This document shows positions 35,812 through 46,520 of a stretch of 64,000 bases of DNA, piece by piece; within the stretch, counting starts at the first letter, position 1; each line of letters begins with the position of its first letter. The position numbers and the translations under genes are program-made. Below the pieces are notes generated by a model. It was not told the origin of the DNA and searched no databases. It was given only the letters and a program-made list of their open reading frames with translations. Source of the DNA: Malachius bipustulatus (lineage: Eukaryota; Arthropoda; Insecta; Coleoptera; Melyridae); NCBI GenBank assembly GCA_910589415.1, contig OU342639.1, positions 8,626,268 through 8,690,267 of the forward strand, written 5' to 3'.

Positions 35812-36258
35812 TCAGTTATATGTTACTGGTAAGAATTTATGAGCATCCACACTAAAATGCGCAGGTGCACCATCGTGCATAAACCACATTGCATTTCTTG
35901 TTACCAATGGTACATCCTCTAAAATTTGCGATACACCTCGCCAGTAAGTCTCCCTGATAAAAATATCGGTCGAATTAACCAGCACCCAGGATTCCAACCA
36001 AAACGTTCAATGACTACTGATCTTCTAGTATCTCATGTGGCTATTCTTCAGCCCATGAATGATTGTGAAAATTCTTTATTGATTGCTTGAGAAATTTGCT
36101 TCATCGGTGAAAAGAATCAGTGTCACTAGTTGGGAGACTAGAATCAATATGTGCAAAACCCATTGACGAAATGGAGGAAAATCAGAATGGGCAAAAAAAA
36201 AGAACAGAGGAAAATCAGCAGGAAGAATTTTCCAAACAGTAAAATGGTTTACATTCAA
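35812..36258 (-). pseudogene. mariner-like (DUF4817/DDE) transposase relic
   Basis: On the minus strand, fragments in two or three frames follow the order of a DDE transposase. HFTVWKIL at about 36245 and QWVLHILILVS lead to LILFTDEANFSSNQ (36076-36117), which carries a catalytic Asp, and a HNHSW-like stretch. After a frame change come ETYWRGVSQILEDVPLVTRN and MWFMHDGAPAHFSVDAHKFL (35830-35889), with the second catalytic Asp in HDGAPAHF. The pattern FTDEA..., then LEDVPL..R..MWF.HDGAPAHFS..., is that of an insect transposase family whose N-terminus is the helix-turn-helix domain DUF4817. The helix-turn-helix and third acidic residue are not recognised. It is interrupted by stops and lies in RGS intron 1. 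The related N-terminal domain occurs in the loop of foldback 6. Confidence 0.75.
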
Positions 36259-38817
36259 AGTATTTACATACTTGCGAGGCTGTACCGGAGTTTTGATTTA
36301 ACTTACAAAATAAAGAAAAAAACCGTGCAAAGAATCTTACTTCCTTTTCGAAAAGGAAACAAATTAATAAGGTTATAGCCATTATTATACTGAAAGTGAA
36401 GTATCTACAATATGATGCTCTGTTATCTACATAGGGGCACTTCAACTTATCATGATTGATTCAAGTTCAGTCAGAGGTGAATTGTATGAATTATTATGAT
36501 AAAACCCAAAGTGATTTCGTCTTTTTCCGCCATTTACTATAATTCTGCTACCAGAGTCGAGAGAAGTTGCGTATTAAGAATCTGAAACAATACTCAGGAT
36601 AACTTCAGTCGTTGCTGAAATATGTTATTGAAACACCTGAAAAACTGAGACCTTAATATTTTAGCCGTACATTTTTTATTATTGCAAATAAATTATTTAA
36701 TTTTTGTAGGTTGACATACGTCATCAAAAGCTATCCGACATTACAAAAATTTTCAAAGCCGAATAGATCCTAGTGTTTTCATAGTTAACTTTTGTATCAT
36801 TTTTCGAGATGACAGGTGCTAAATTAACAGGTCAATCACTAAAGGACACCGATATAGAAACTACTTCCAAACAAAAAGATGTATTTCTCTCCTGATCTTT
36901 CTCTTCAGGAGAAACTAATCAGATTTATCTTAATTAACCTTAACTGGACCTATAATCGATGTCTCGAGTCGGGATTATGCCAGATTCCACCGATAAACTC
37001 CAAATCGGTTGATCTACTCTAGCCGCCTCTCCCCCCCTCCTCTCATCATGCTCAAACCGAATCTGGGATCAAATGAAATTTTTACTCTTGACAGACAACT
37101 TTTCGATATTAGCCAAAAACCATCTTTTTTTTCACTCCTGTTTTTTGGCTTTTCCTCGAGTCAAGTTACTCGAGGAAGATTACCCCTAACGCCCCTATCT
37201 CTTGATTTCAGCCCTGTAGGTAGTAGAAAATTGTTTTTTTTTTGCGAGAAAATAATTGGAAAATTTGTGTTGAAGCTTTCTATAAAAAAACGCCGGAGGA
37301 GTTGTTACAACCCTAGTTATCGATCACATTCCTTTAAAAAATCTACCCACTCCAGTCATGAAAAAAATTATTTCTCGCCAAAATCAATAAATTTTTTACC
37401 TCCTTATAAATAGGTACACAGAGAAGAACGGAATAAAATTCACCATTCAGTTAATATTTGTAGCATTGATAAAATCCGAAAGAGGTCAATTTTTAAATAT
37501 GATTTAAGTTCAATTGTCATCTTCAGATCACACTTCTATAAATTAGGGTGAAAAGTTTTTAAAAAATCACCTGGTATGCGTACAAAGGTGGAGTCAAAGA
37601 GTATGAGTGTTTTGGGGTGTTTTTCATTTTCCTCTCTCCGCAGAGTGACAATCATCCAGAAAACGTGAGTGGGAAAAATATGCGCGGAGGAAAATTACTT
37701 GAAAGAGGGTTTTTGGCCACTTATAATCCTCTATTATTTATTTCATGGTTTAATTCCAAATTCCACCAAAATCTTTCCAGAAACTGGTACCATATTTTCT
37801 CCAAAAAACTCCATTTTGTTAGCTCTTTAAAATTCTACACAACCTTAGAGCAAAAAACTTTTATAGTTGAAAGATTTTTTCGCAATGGAAATAATATTGA
37901 TGGTACTTGGGTGTACCATCTCTATAGATAACTGCCTAATTGAGTCCCAAGAGGAATATCCTGGTTTAAACTAATTATATGTAACCCCATCCTAGTGCTT
38001 TTTATTGAGCTTCAGCCCAAGCATTAATTAAAAATCTAATCCGTTCCAGCTATGATATCAATGGCTGATTTCGTTTTAAACTAGGATTATGCACCATCAT
38101 GTGAAAAATATCTCAAATCCCCGCAGCATGATAAATAATAATCCGGCTCAAAATAGCAAATAGATGAAACGCCAGGTATTTGTTTCAATGTTACTCGGAA
38201 ACCATTTTAATCCATCGATGCAAGAGAACTAATTTATTCGAGCATAGTAACAATCGCCGCTGATAAAGTTATGCTCAGTTATTTCAATGTGCACTATTGC
38301 AATTAGCAAAGTTCGTTAATTAAACTTACGCAGCAGCATGCATAGAGCTATGCTGGAAACTTCGCTGTTATTAAAACTTAGTTATGGTTTTCAACAATTT
38401 GTTGAATTTCCGCCAGCTCTTTTGGTAACTATACTTCGCTAATGATTAGTTATGTTGTAATTTCAATACATCAGAAGTTATACATATGTATTGTAACGTT
38501 TTTACTCTTTATGATTTCAAATTAAAAGTCCTATATATGATTTATGATAAAAAAGTCTTTATTTAAACCTGTCACAACACAAATTCACAAATGTAACAAA
38601 ATTAACGTAACATTAACCTCCAACTGGACTTGCACACGTGAGGAGTGGAAGCATCGCTTATCACTTGCGCACACTAACCGCTGATATAATGTCTACCGCA
38701 GCTGTAGACGAAACCTCCATAGACCACGGCACAACGGCCCGGAATCAATTACGATTTCAATAGAAGCCGGCCCTGAAAGCCTTCACATATCAATGAGCCA
38801 TGTTTAATTAACCTATA
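36259..38817. other. intron 1; includes a partial foldback-5 copy
   Basis: At about 36630-36810 sequence related to the left arm of foldback 5 is found (CCTGAAAAACTGAGA, ACAAAAATTTTCAAAGCCGA). The open frames at 37009-37413 and 37617-37931 are rich in Ser/Phe/Lys, lack motifs, and are not supported as genes. Confidence 0.5.
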
Positions 38818-39817
38818 CAGGGTGCACCATGCATCCTTCTCTATATTGCTATCTCCTAACGCTAACAGATACAGGGTCGGTTGAACAAATCCAAAGGAGA
38901 GCAATTTTGTGGCCATCTCGATTCCGTCGAGACATACAAGATATCTGTGACCGTTCCTGAAATAGCCTGAAAAAACTGAAAAATCGAGACTTCTTATTTT
39001 TTCCATATCTTTTTTATTATTGGAGATTAATGAATAATTTTTTGTGGGGTTACATAAGTCGGCAAGAGCTACCCATCTGACATTTCAAAAATTTTCAAAG
39101 CCGACTAGATCCCAGAATTTTCATTGTCAACTTTCGTTTTTCTTATGGCCACCATAGTGTTTTTTTATGTTGTTCGATATAAAAAAAAATCATAAAAACT
39201 AAAAATTGTTAAACTTCAAAAAATAAATAAAAAAAAATTTTATTCTTCTTTTTTCCTTACAAAAAAGACATTTTTAGACGGAGTTTCATAGATAAATTAA
39301 AAAACCATAAGGCAAGCACTATTTCGGCGTATTTTACAGATGTTGACGTTTTTCGACGATTTTTTATTAGGTTTTTCTTTGAAAAATTAAGAATACAAAT
39401 TAAAAAAAATTTTTTTTGAAGTTTATTAATTTTTGGTTTCCATTATTTTTTTCATATCGAACGACATAAAAAAATAATATGGCGGCCATAAGAAAAACGA
39501 AAGTTGACTGTGAAAACTCTTGGATCTAGTAGGCCTTGAAAATTTTTGAAATGTCAGATGGATAGCTCTTAACGGCTTATGTAAGCCTACAAAAAATTAT
39601 TTATTAATCTCCAATAATAAAAAAGATATGAGGAAAATAAGAAATCTCGATTTTTCAGTTTTTTCAGGGTATTTCAGGATTGGTCACAGATATGTTGCAT
39701 GTTTTGACGAATTCGAGATGGCCACAAAACTGCGCATCTTTTCTCTAATTTAACCGACCCTGTATCTCTTAGCGTTCAGGAGATAGCAATATAGAGAAGG
39801 ATACATGGTGCACCCTG
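38818..39817. mobile_element. foldback element 5 (1.0-kb palindrome)
   Basis: Arms 38818-39246 and 39388-39817 are inverted copies of about 430 bases. The ends are CAGGGTGCACCATG and its complement, flanked by TA on both sides, fitting a TA target. Shared arm sequence includes CTGAAAAATCGAGA, CATTTCAAAAATTTTCAA and CTTATGGCC. The loop of about 140 bases is AT-rich without coding features. Partial copies of the same family occur at about 36630-36810, 46660-46965 and 61730-62075. In RGS intron 1. Confidence 0.9.
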
Positions 39818-40859
39818 TAGATTCAGGTGGTGAATCATAGTAGGTATTATGATTATATTGTATCTAATGAAAGTTATCTCTTTTCCTCTTTTTAATTCTT
39901 TTCTCTAATAGCGTACAAACTTATTACAATAACAAATGAAGTCCATGTCTAGCTAAGATAAAGCTTGAAGTACTGAGCTGTAGCAGTAGTTGCTTTCTAG
40001 GACGATTTTAATAGTTTTTGCATGTTTTAGGTCTATTTTGAAAGAATAGAGAATGATGTTTTATTACAGAGAATTTTCCAAGCTACACTTTCAGAAATCG
40101 ATATGCGCAGTATACCAGGTGGCAAAAGAACGACTCCTTTGATGCATCCGGAAGTCTTGTAGGCACTTTTTTCTCACACTTTATATTTGCAACAAATATA
40201 AAAATTGGAGTTTTTTATTTCCAGTTTAAATGGTCATGGCGGAGGCTTGAATAAATGTGTTAATAAAAATGAGAAGATTGAATTAACTCAGCTAATGTAT
40301 ATTTTTTGCGATCTCAATTATTGAAACAGCATAAAAACTAAAGCTTCTTTGATCAGCATAAGGCGGCAGTAAAAAAATGAAAAAAAATTCTAATTCGAAT
40401 AAATTTATTAAATCACGAACATTTATTTTATTCGGAATTTTTCTTTGAATTAAAATATAAAAGTCCCATAAAAACATTCGAATAGCGGTAGATTATCTGA
40501 AAAGGTGATTGTTGGGGATTAAAATCTGAAATCACAGAGCAAGAAATACATTCAAGCCGATAGGGATCATCACAGTGGCGTGTAAAGAACGTAAAAAAGG
40601 TAAACAATGTTAACAATTAATTTTACTGGTCATTCACGCCCACTCATTTTTTGAATAAAGTACCTAAGTAATTCGTAAATTAAATAATAAAACGATTTCC
40701 TGGTTACATGTGCAGTGACAGCGACAGCTGACACCATTATTTAAATTGGTTATGTATTCTTTACATTGCTTACATATTCTTTACATTGGACTTGTATTTC
40801 TTGTATTGTGGTTATGTCGACAATTCGAGCCGAGATGAGTCTAGTAACATAACAGGAAT
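39818..40859. other. intron 1 of RGS gene, unrecognised part
   Basis: No gene recognised. TTCTTTACATTG is repeated at short distance near 40757 and 40779. Confidence 0.4.
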
Positions 40860-41225
40860 GACACTTTGCCAGGCCAGTGTAAGAGTGTAACTGACAATTC
40901 TACTAAACACCAGAATGGCTTCGCATTCTACGCATGTTAGAGATCGCGCGGTTCCGTGGTGAGCGTGTCTAGAGATAGGCCAGAGGCTTCGACGACACCT
41001 CAGGCTACTATATAAGAGCCGCCGTGCCTGGAGACTGAGTTAGTCGTATCTTGGATGTGAATTAGAGCTGAAGTATCACAAAGTAAGGAAGACATATAAT
41101 AGTCAGTTGTAGCCTGTAATGGTATTTAGTGAATAGTGAAGTAGATAACAGAGTGGAGTGACAAGTGGTGAAAGAGCATTAGTTACGTAATATACCAAAT
41201 ATGTAAATAGGAGAAACAGCTGATT
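40860..41225 (+). mobile_element. possible LTR fragment with TATA promoter
   Basis: A GC-richer stretch has a strong TATA box (TATATAAG, 41009-41016), an initiator-like GAGTTAGTC about 30 bases on, and a leader-like region with repeated GTGA/AGTG words ending near 41225. The layout parallels the LTR-like block at 1599-2208, though the sequences are not the same. It lies just before an RNase H fragment and 0.7 kb from RGS exon 1. It points against the RGS gene, so it is unlikely to be its promoter. Confidence 0.35.
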
Positions 41226-41361
41226 ATTTAGATTTGGCCAATGCCTGGGGGTGATTTGTCATAATTTTGGAGTAATAAGCATCTCTGAGAAGGGGGGAAC
41301 AAAACTGCGTCAAAAAATTCTGCCGGCAATTAATTTTTCGGTGTAATTTTCGTATAGAATG

Positions 41362-41760
41362 ACTTGGCTACGAAGAGACTTCTCGAAGAGAGATTTCTCG
41401 AGCCTGGAGCTTCACTCAACAACTTTTCAGGCTGAAGTCTTATGCCATAGAGCGATGTGCGCAGATGCAGGAAAAATGCACTATCAACGCAGATCAATAA
41501 AGATATTTTCAGACAGCCAAGCGGCTCTGGAAGCCATCAACTCCAGCCACTGCAAGTCCAAGTTGATCTGGAACTGTCAATTAACTTTCAAATTTCTATA
41601 GCAAAGAGCAACAAAGTATCTCTGATCTGGATTCCGGGCCATTCTGGATTTGGAGAGAAAATCCAAATTTATCGGACCAGAACCAGCATTTGCCAAAACA
41701 ACCATACGCAACAGGACTCAAAGGGAAGTCCTCCAGCACTGGCAATGTCGCCTGTTCTTG
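41362..41760 (+). pseudogene. LINE RNase H domain fragment
   Basis: Two overlapping frames give an RNase H domain. TTFQAEVLCHRAMCAD (first acidic residue in the AE position), IKIFSDSQAALEAINSS (catalytic Asp in FSDSQAAL), and after a frame change KSNKVSLIWIPGHSGF (active-site His in PGHSG) are followed by a GPEPAF-like stretch. These blocks occur in this order in the RNase H of I- and Jockey-type LINEs. A frameshift near 41575 and loss of the N-terminal beta strand make it inactive. No RT domain is next to it. It lies in RGS intron 1 on the opposite strand, close to exon 1. Confidence 0.85.
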
Positions 41761-41950
41761 TATCTCTGTATCGAGTCTTGAAATACCCTTGTATTACTTA
41801 TCTAGTGTTGAAAAATAAGCCGCTGGTTATAAATTTATGTAATAAGTGTGAGGGGAATAAACTCGTATACTTTCCCCCGGTTTGCCAATAAGTCAGAGAT
41901 GTGTTCATCCAGTTTCATATAACATATTACAGATATCGGTAGGTACTTAC

Positions 41951-42195
41951 CATGAACAACTGCAGCAGCAGCACCAGTAGCATAGACAGCAGGGTTTGGC
42001 GCGTAGCGAGGCGACGACGCCCTGGGATGCTGACTGATGGGACACTTGGCCGGCGCCGGGCGAGGGGACGGCGACGCTGCTCGCGTTCGAGCCCCGCAAC
42101 CGGCAAGCGGCCGCCACCGGGGCCGCCACTGCAGCCGTGCCCGTGCTACTTGCTCTGTTCCCCGACACCGCCCGCTCCGTTAGACTGCAGGACAT
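41951..42195 (-). CDS. RGS protein exon 1 (start and cysteine string)
   Basis: The frame runs from ATG at 42195 to the donor GTAAGT (intron 41950-41945), 81 codons plus TG. It encodes MSCSLTERAVSGNRASS, an Ala/Ser/Val-rich leader, and a cysteine string KPCCLCYWCCCCSCS that the next exon completes with Cys. This matches the CCFCWCCCCSCSC motif of RGS17/19/20, which is palmitoylated and places the protein on membranes. An in-frame TAA (42219-42217) precedes the ATG. A TTGCAG directly before it could also be a splice acceptor joined to a noncoding 5' exon. The exon is much more GC-rich than its surroundings, as first exons often are. The plus-strand frame over it is a shadow. Confidence 0.93.
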
Positions 42196-43007
42196 CTGCA
42201 ACCCAACACACGACGCTTATCTTATCGGTCTCATGAATATACAATCAATTCTATTGACCGCCTCCTACATCGAAGAGGTGGTCATTGATGCATTGAGCAT
42301 TGACGCTTATTTTAGATCAAAGAAAAATACAATGTGTGTGCTCTACTAGTACCGGGTGATTTTAAATGATTGAAAATTTTCAAGTGCGACTTCTTGTTTG
42401 TTTTGAATTTTCAAATTTGTAAGGTTGCCAGAATTAGGAAGTCAGTAGCTTGAATAAGGCATACGGTAACAAAGGTGATCGAAATTAAATAAATTAGTCT
42501 GTCAAACTAATAATTTCCCGAGAATTGCAATTTATTTAAAATATTTGGTAGTCAGTTATTGTGGTTCCTTCTGGAATAAGTTCAACAATTCGAGAAACGT
42601 AAAAACAATGAACTTGGCTGTCGAGCAAAACTCTTTTCCAGTCATTGCATATTTTTGAACGTGTATTTTGAATGTCGGCGGAAATTGGATATGTTCAAAG
42701 CCAGGTTTTTTTTTAGTAATAGTTTTCCGAAATGTTCCTGGAAGTAAATATTGATTTAAAGTTATTTAGACAGAATGTAAATGTAGGCTTTTACAAACTA
42801 TTGGCACTTTGAAAGGCAAATTTACATAACGAAGTCCACAGAAATCAATTCGTAGATTATCTGGCCAGTCAGGTTAGTTCTTGTCCCTTTTAGCTTTTAG
42901 TCGCGTTCATAGAACAGTTTTTCTCCTCTTTGAGAGTCTCATAGAGTACATGTCGCTTTTTGCCTATTTATTTGTAAAATCTTTAAATTTACCCGGTACC
43001 TACTTAT
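42196..43007. other. upstream of RGS exon 1, unrecognised
   Basis: This would hold the RGS promoter or a 5' noncoding exon, but I see no clear TATA box or initiator for the minus strand. No other gene seen. Confidence 0.35.
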
Positions 43008-44671
43008 AAAACCTTCTTGCGCATCAATCGCAGAAATAGTGTATTTTTATGCGATTCAATTCTGAATATTTTCACCGCTTTTTAAATTGGCTTTCTGAAA
43101 TTTTACATAGTCAGGTGATATTCGCGTAGTGGCTTACTGACAATTGCATTTCATTTCGTTTTAAACCGTGCATGCCTTAGAATGAATTTTTAAATTTAAC
43201 AAAACAAAAAAAATCATTGGCAAAATTGAACAATTTTGGCCCATTTCCTATGCCCGCCACTGGCTAACTTTACTTAAAAAATACTATTTTTTAGACTACC
43301 TTTTATAGAACGGAAAAAGTGAAAGGGGAGCTTTGAAAACCGAAAATTTTAAATTTTAGAGGAATAAACATAATATGTAAAAATATTCTAATATCTCCGC
43401 CATTTTTATTATTTCCTTCTTGAAATCTTTGAATTTTGAAGTTTATTAGTATACTCGTAGTTGTCTACTGGAAAAATTTTCGTTCAATTCCTTCAAAAAT
43501 ATGTTCATAAACAGTTATAGAAATTTAGCCCTTTTTCCCTTTTCCTACCCACGCCACTGGCTTAATAATAAAAATATTGCAAATTTTATTGCAATATTTT
43601 AACTCAATATTTTATAACTCAAATTTCAAATAATTTTCTTCCAGTAATGTTAATTTCGTTTAAAAGTTTTTGTTTCTAACTGGCTTATTTAGGGGTTCAA
43701 AATCTATCAATTTTTCCTAAAATTGAAAAGGCCGCCATTTTGGAACGGCTCCTCTGATTTAACTCAAATGCAGTACCAGACGACTACTTGCAGTTATCTT
43801 ACTACCAAAAAAATTTCAGCCCCCTAGATTGAAAACAGCGACCAGAAACCGTGCCTCATACCCGTTTTTTTTTTTTTTGAAAATTTGGAGAGACACGTTG
43901 TAAAAGTAGCGCAATTTTAGGTAAATGTTTTTTTGTGAAAATCAAACGTCATCCCTAAGTTTCACAAAAGTAAAAAATTTCGTTCATTAATCTTGAAAAA
44001 TTAAGCTACTGGAGCGTTCTTAAAATTTTAGAGAAATAAACATCATGTAAAAAAAATTAGAATATCTCGGCCATTTTTCTTACTCACTTCTTGAAATTTT
44101 TAAGTGTTAAAGGCTATTAGTATAGTTATCTACTGTAAAAATTTCAGTTCAATTGCTTCAAAAATGTGCTCATAAATTGTTAGGGAAATTTAGCCATTTT
44201 TACCACTTTCCTATCCACGCCACTGGCTTAATAATAAAGGTAATGTAAATTTTGTTACATTAAATTAAATTTGAAATAATTTTCTTCAAACCCTGTTGAT
44301 TTGGTTTCAAAGTTTTTTTTTCATCTTGCTCATACAGGGGTTCAAATATTAGCAAATTTTTCAAAAATTAAAATGACCGCCATTTTGAAACCGCTCGACC
44401 GATTTTGCTCAAGTTCAATACCAGACCAGTTTTTATAGATATCTTACTCCCACAAAAATTTCAGCCCCCTAGATTCAAAACTGCGACCTGAAATGAGATG
44501 ACAAAAACCGGGTTCATGGAATTTTGAAGGGACACCCTGTAGAAGTGATGGGACTTTTGGAAAGTTTTTCAACGAAAATCCAACGTCATTCCAAAGTGTT
44601 ACAAGGACCCAAAATTTCGTTCACTAATCTTGAAAGATAAAGCCACAGGAGCGTTTTTAAAATCGAAATTT
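43008..44671 (+). repeat. R1 repeat, two tandem units of about 663 bp
   Basis: Landmarks such as CCACGCCACTGGCTTAATAA recur at about 43550 and 44213, giving a period near 663 bases. Each unit contains GCCATTTT, a variable part, CCCCCTAGATT, GCGACC and ACGTCAT segments in the same order. A GCCCGCCACTGGCTAA variant at 43254 belongs to a further diverged unit. Other copies lie at 59510-60365 (direct) and 62258-62990 (inverted). No coding potential recognised. It may be the body of a large non-autonomous element. Confidence 0.8.
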
Positions 44672-44711
44672 CGCAGGTGGGCAGGTGAATTTTGGAAAAC
44701 CACTTTTTCGT
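44672..44711 (+). repeat. R2 repeat, left part of an interrupted copy
   Basis: The sequence GTGGGCAGGTGAATTTTGGA and the following CCACTTTTTCGT is the left part of repeat R2. It continues at 45682 after a retrotransposon insertion and is found uninterrupted at 62108-62250. Confidence 0.85.
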
Positions 44712-45676
44712 CTTTTCGTCATTTTCACTCTAGCCGATCACGTCTTCCACCTTTACCCTCCATACCCACCGATGGTGCCTTGATCGAGCCGAAGGGCGTG
44801 GTGAAGTTTTTGGGCTTCCACATCGACCAGAACCTAAACTGGTCGGCTCACACAGATCATTTGTGCCGTCGTCTTGCTAGTGTCTGCTTCCTTCTTAGAC
44901 GCCTTCAGCACACGGTGTCCCCTGAGGTTCTTCTCTTTGCTTATTATGGGCATTTCATCAGCCACGTGAACTATGGGCTGGCCGTCTGGGGTGGGTCTGA
45001 GAGATCTCTGCGAAGGGTTTTTCTTCTTCAAAAGAGAGCGATTAGGATCCTGACAGGCTTGTCAATGCAGCAGTCATGCAGAGGCCATTTCAGGCGGCTT
45101 GGACTTCTTACCGTGCCTGCTTTGTATGTCTTCTCTCTGCTCAAACTGATCCACAAAAATCAGGATAGACTTTTACCTTACCGATTCACGCATCACTACA
45201 GTACCAGGTTCAATTTGTTTAAACCTCCTACACACCATCTGTCGTCTTCAGAAAGGACATTCACGTACGCATCTATCAAATACCTGAACCACTTCAAAAT
45301 AGATCCTGCAACTGTTGGGTTCTCAGCGTACAGTGCGTATCTCCGGAAACATCTCACGGAGTTGGAACCCTACACTACCTCTGATATACTGTCCTTCCAC
45401 CCCCCATCCCTACCTGCAGTCTGATATTAAAACACCTAAAACTCAAAGCCTTGATCCATCCTTATCATAGAGATGGAACTATGCCTCGATCGAGAACTGA
45501 TTTCTTTTGTGTCTCTGCGCGTCTCGACCCTCACTGTTCCCGGCGTTATGCTGACATGCTGTGTGTTTTAAAAATTTTTACTGTTTGTCTTTATGTTTGT
45601 TTTTATAATTTCTGTAATGACGCCGTTGTACTGAGCAATGACTGTTGTAATTCAAGTACAATAAAGAAATTTGTAA
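44712..45676 (+). pseudogene. LINE RT C-terminus, 965-bp 5'-truncated insertion
   Basis: An open frame to the stop at 45422-45424 encodes the RT thumb and C-terminal region of a non-LTR retrotransposon. It contains KFLGFHIDQNLNWSAH (44803), FISHVNYGLAVWGG (44953), LLQKRAIRILTGLS (45026) and a long tail to PPSLPAV. A 3'UTR of about 250 bases ends in ACAATAAAGAAATTTGTAA. TTCGT is duplicated at both sides (44707-44711, 45677-45681). The uninterrupted target is present at 62108-62250 (CTTTTTCGT directly followed by GATCTGGG), which proves the borders. Codons before 44712 in the same frame come from the target repeat, not the element. The palm and endonuclease are absent, so it was dead on arrival. 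The reading frame is intact over 237 codons, suggesting a young insertion. Confidence 0.92.
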
Positions 45677-45681
45677 TTCGT

Positions 45682-45805
45682 GATCTGGGGGTCATGATCG
45701 GTGGACATTTGATGAGTTTGGGTGATTTTCGAAAAGTGATGTCGTCCTCAATAGTGTATTTTTTAACAATAGTGTATTTTTTTGTTAAAAAATACACTAA
45801 TAGAA
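45682..45805 (+). repeat. R2 repeat, right part, ending in a hairpin
   Basis: GATCTGGGGGTCATGATCGG continues R2 after the retrotransposon. It ends in an inverted repeat of AGTGTATTTTTT and AAAAAATACACT (45753-45802), with one internal duplication. The same tail is found at 62210-62240 without the duplication. Confidence 0.8.
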
Positions 45806-46520
45806 AATAGAACCCAAGTCAAGTTAGCCACGCTTCGGCCAGCCACAGTTTCGGCCAGAGGAATAAGGACTTGGATTACCTAATTTCAAGCAAAAACATT
45901 TTTGGTCCTTTTTTCACGTCTTAAATGAAAAATATTTGGTTTGTTTTTGTTGATAATAAAATTATTTTATGTAACATTTATTCGGATCTTTTTTAGGATA
46001 ATTTTCAGTTTCGTAAGTCTGTGGCCGAAAGCGTGGCTGGTCATTTTAATCAAATTTCTGCATTTTTTAAGCAAAATTTCATAAAAATTATTTTTTCAGT
46101 TTCTTAAGTCCGCGGCTGAAAGCGTGGTTGATCATGAAATTTCGGATTTTTCAGAATATTTTCAGCAAAAATGATTTTTCCAGTTTGTCAAAAGTCCGTG
46201 GCCGAAATCGTGACTGGCTATCATTTCAAAATGACTTTTTTGAAGAGAATTTCACCAAAAAAATGTTTTCTCTGTTTATCAAGTCCATGACCGAAAACAT
46301 GGCTGGCGATTATTATGAAATTTCGGAATTTTCTACAAAATTTCGGTAAAAACGATTTTTTAGTTTCTTCAGTCCTTGGCCGAACGCGTGCATGGCTGGT
46401 CATTTTGTTGACATTTCGGGATTTCTTGAGCAAAGTTTCAGCAAAAATTATTTTCCAGTTTATTAAGTCGTGGCCGAAAGCGTGGCCGGCCGTGGCGTTT
46501 CAATAATTATACGATTTTTT
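45806..46520 (+). repeat. minisatellite, about 88-94-bp unit, diverged
   Basis: A word like GTGGCCGAAAGCGTGGCTGG recurs at about 46022, 46110, 46197, 46286, 46375 and 46469, with a further diverged copy near 46613. Between copies lie AT-rich spacers with ATTTCGG, TTTCAGCAAAAATTATTTTT and CAGTTT.TTAAGTC. About six units; identity between units is modest, so the array is old. No gene. Confidence 0.8.

Larger units (their letters stand above)
8000..42195 (-). other. RGS RZ-type gene, span visible in window
   Basis: This is the extent of the only host gene found, from the start codon to the last visible exon. Coding exons are 42195-41951, 28211-28125, 8286-8225 and 8166-8000. Lengths of 245, 87, 62 and 167 bases join in one frame: split codons are TG|T between exons 1 and 2, TT|A between 2 and 3, and G|CT between 3 and 4. 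The product so far is 187 residues. RZ-type RGS proteins (RGS17, RGS19/GAIP, RGS20) speed GTP hydrolysis by Gi/Gz/Go-class G-alpha subunits and are anchored to membranes by a palmitoylated cysteine string; both hallmarks are present. The C-terminal part of the RGS box is not in the window. Introns 1 and 2 are packed with transposons, several able to form long hairpins in the transcript. Confidence 0.9.

Noticed and set aside
37009..37413. 134-codon plus-strand frame
   Set aside because: Ser/Phe/Lys-rich low-complexity composition, no recognised motif, within RGS intron 1; consistent with chance in T-rich DNA.
37617..37931. 104-codon plus-strand frame
   Set aside because: No motif and Phe/Ser-rich composition typical of AT-rich noncoding DNA.
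41952..42349. Plus-strand frames over RGS exon 1
   Set aside because: Antisense shadows of the GC-rich cysteine-string exon.
44630..44711. First 27 codons of the RT frame at 44630-45424
   Set aside because: They belong to repeats R1/R2; the empty site at 62140 shows the element starts at 44712.
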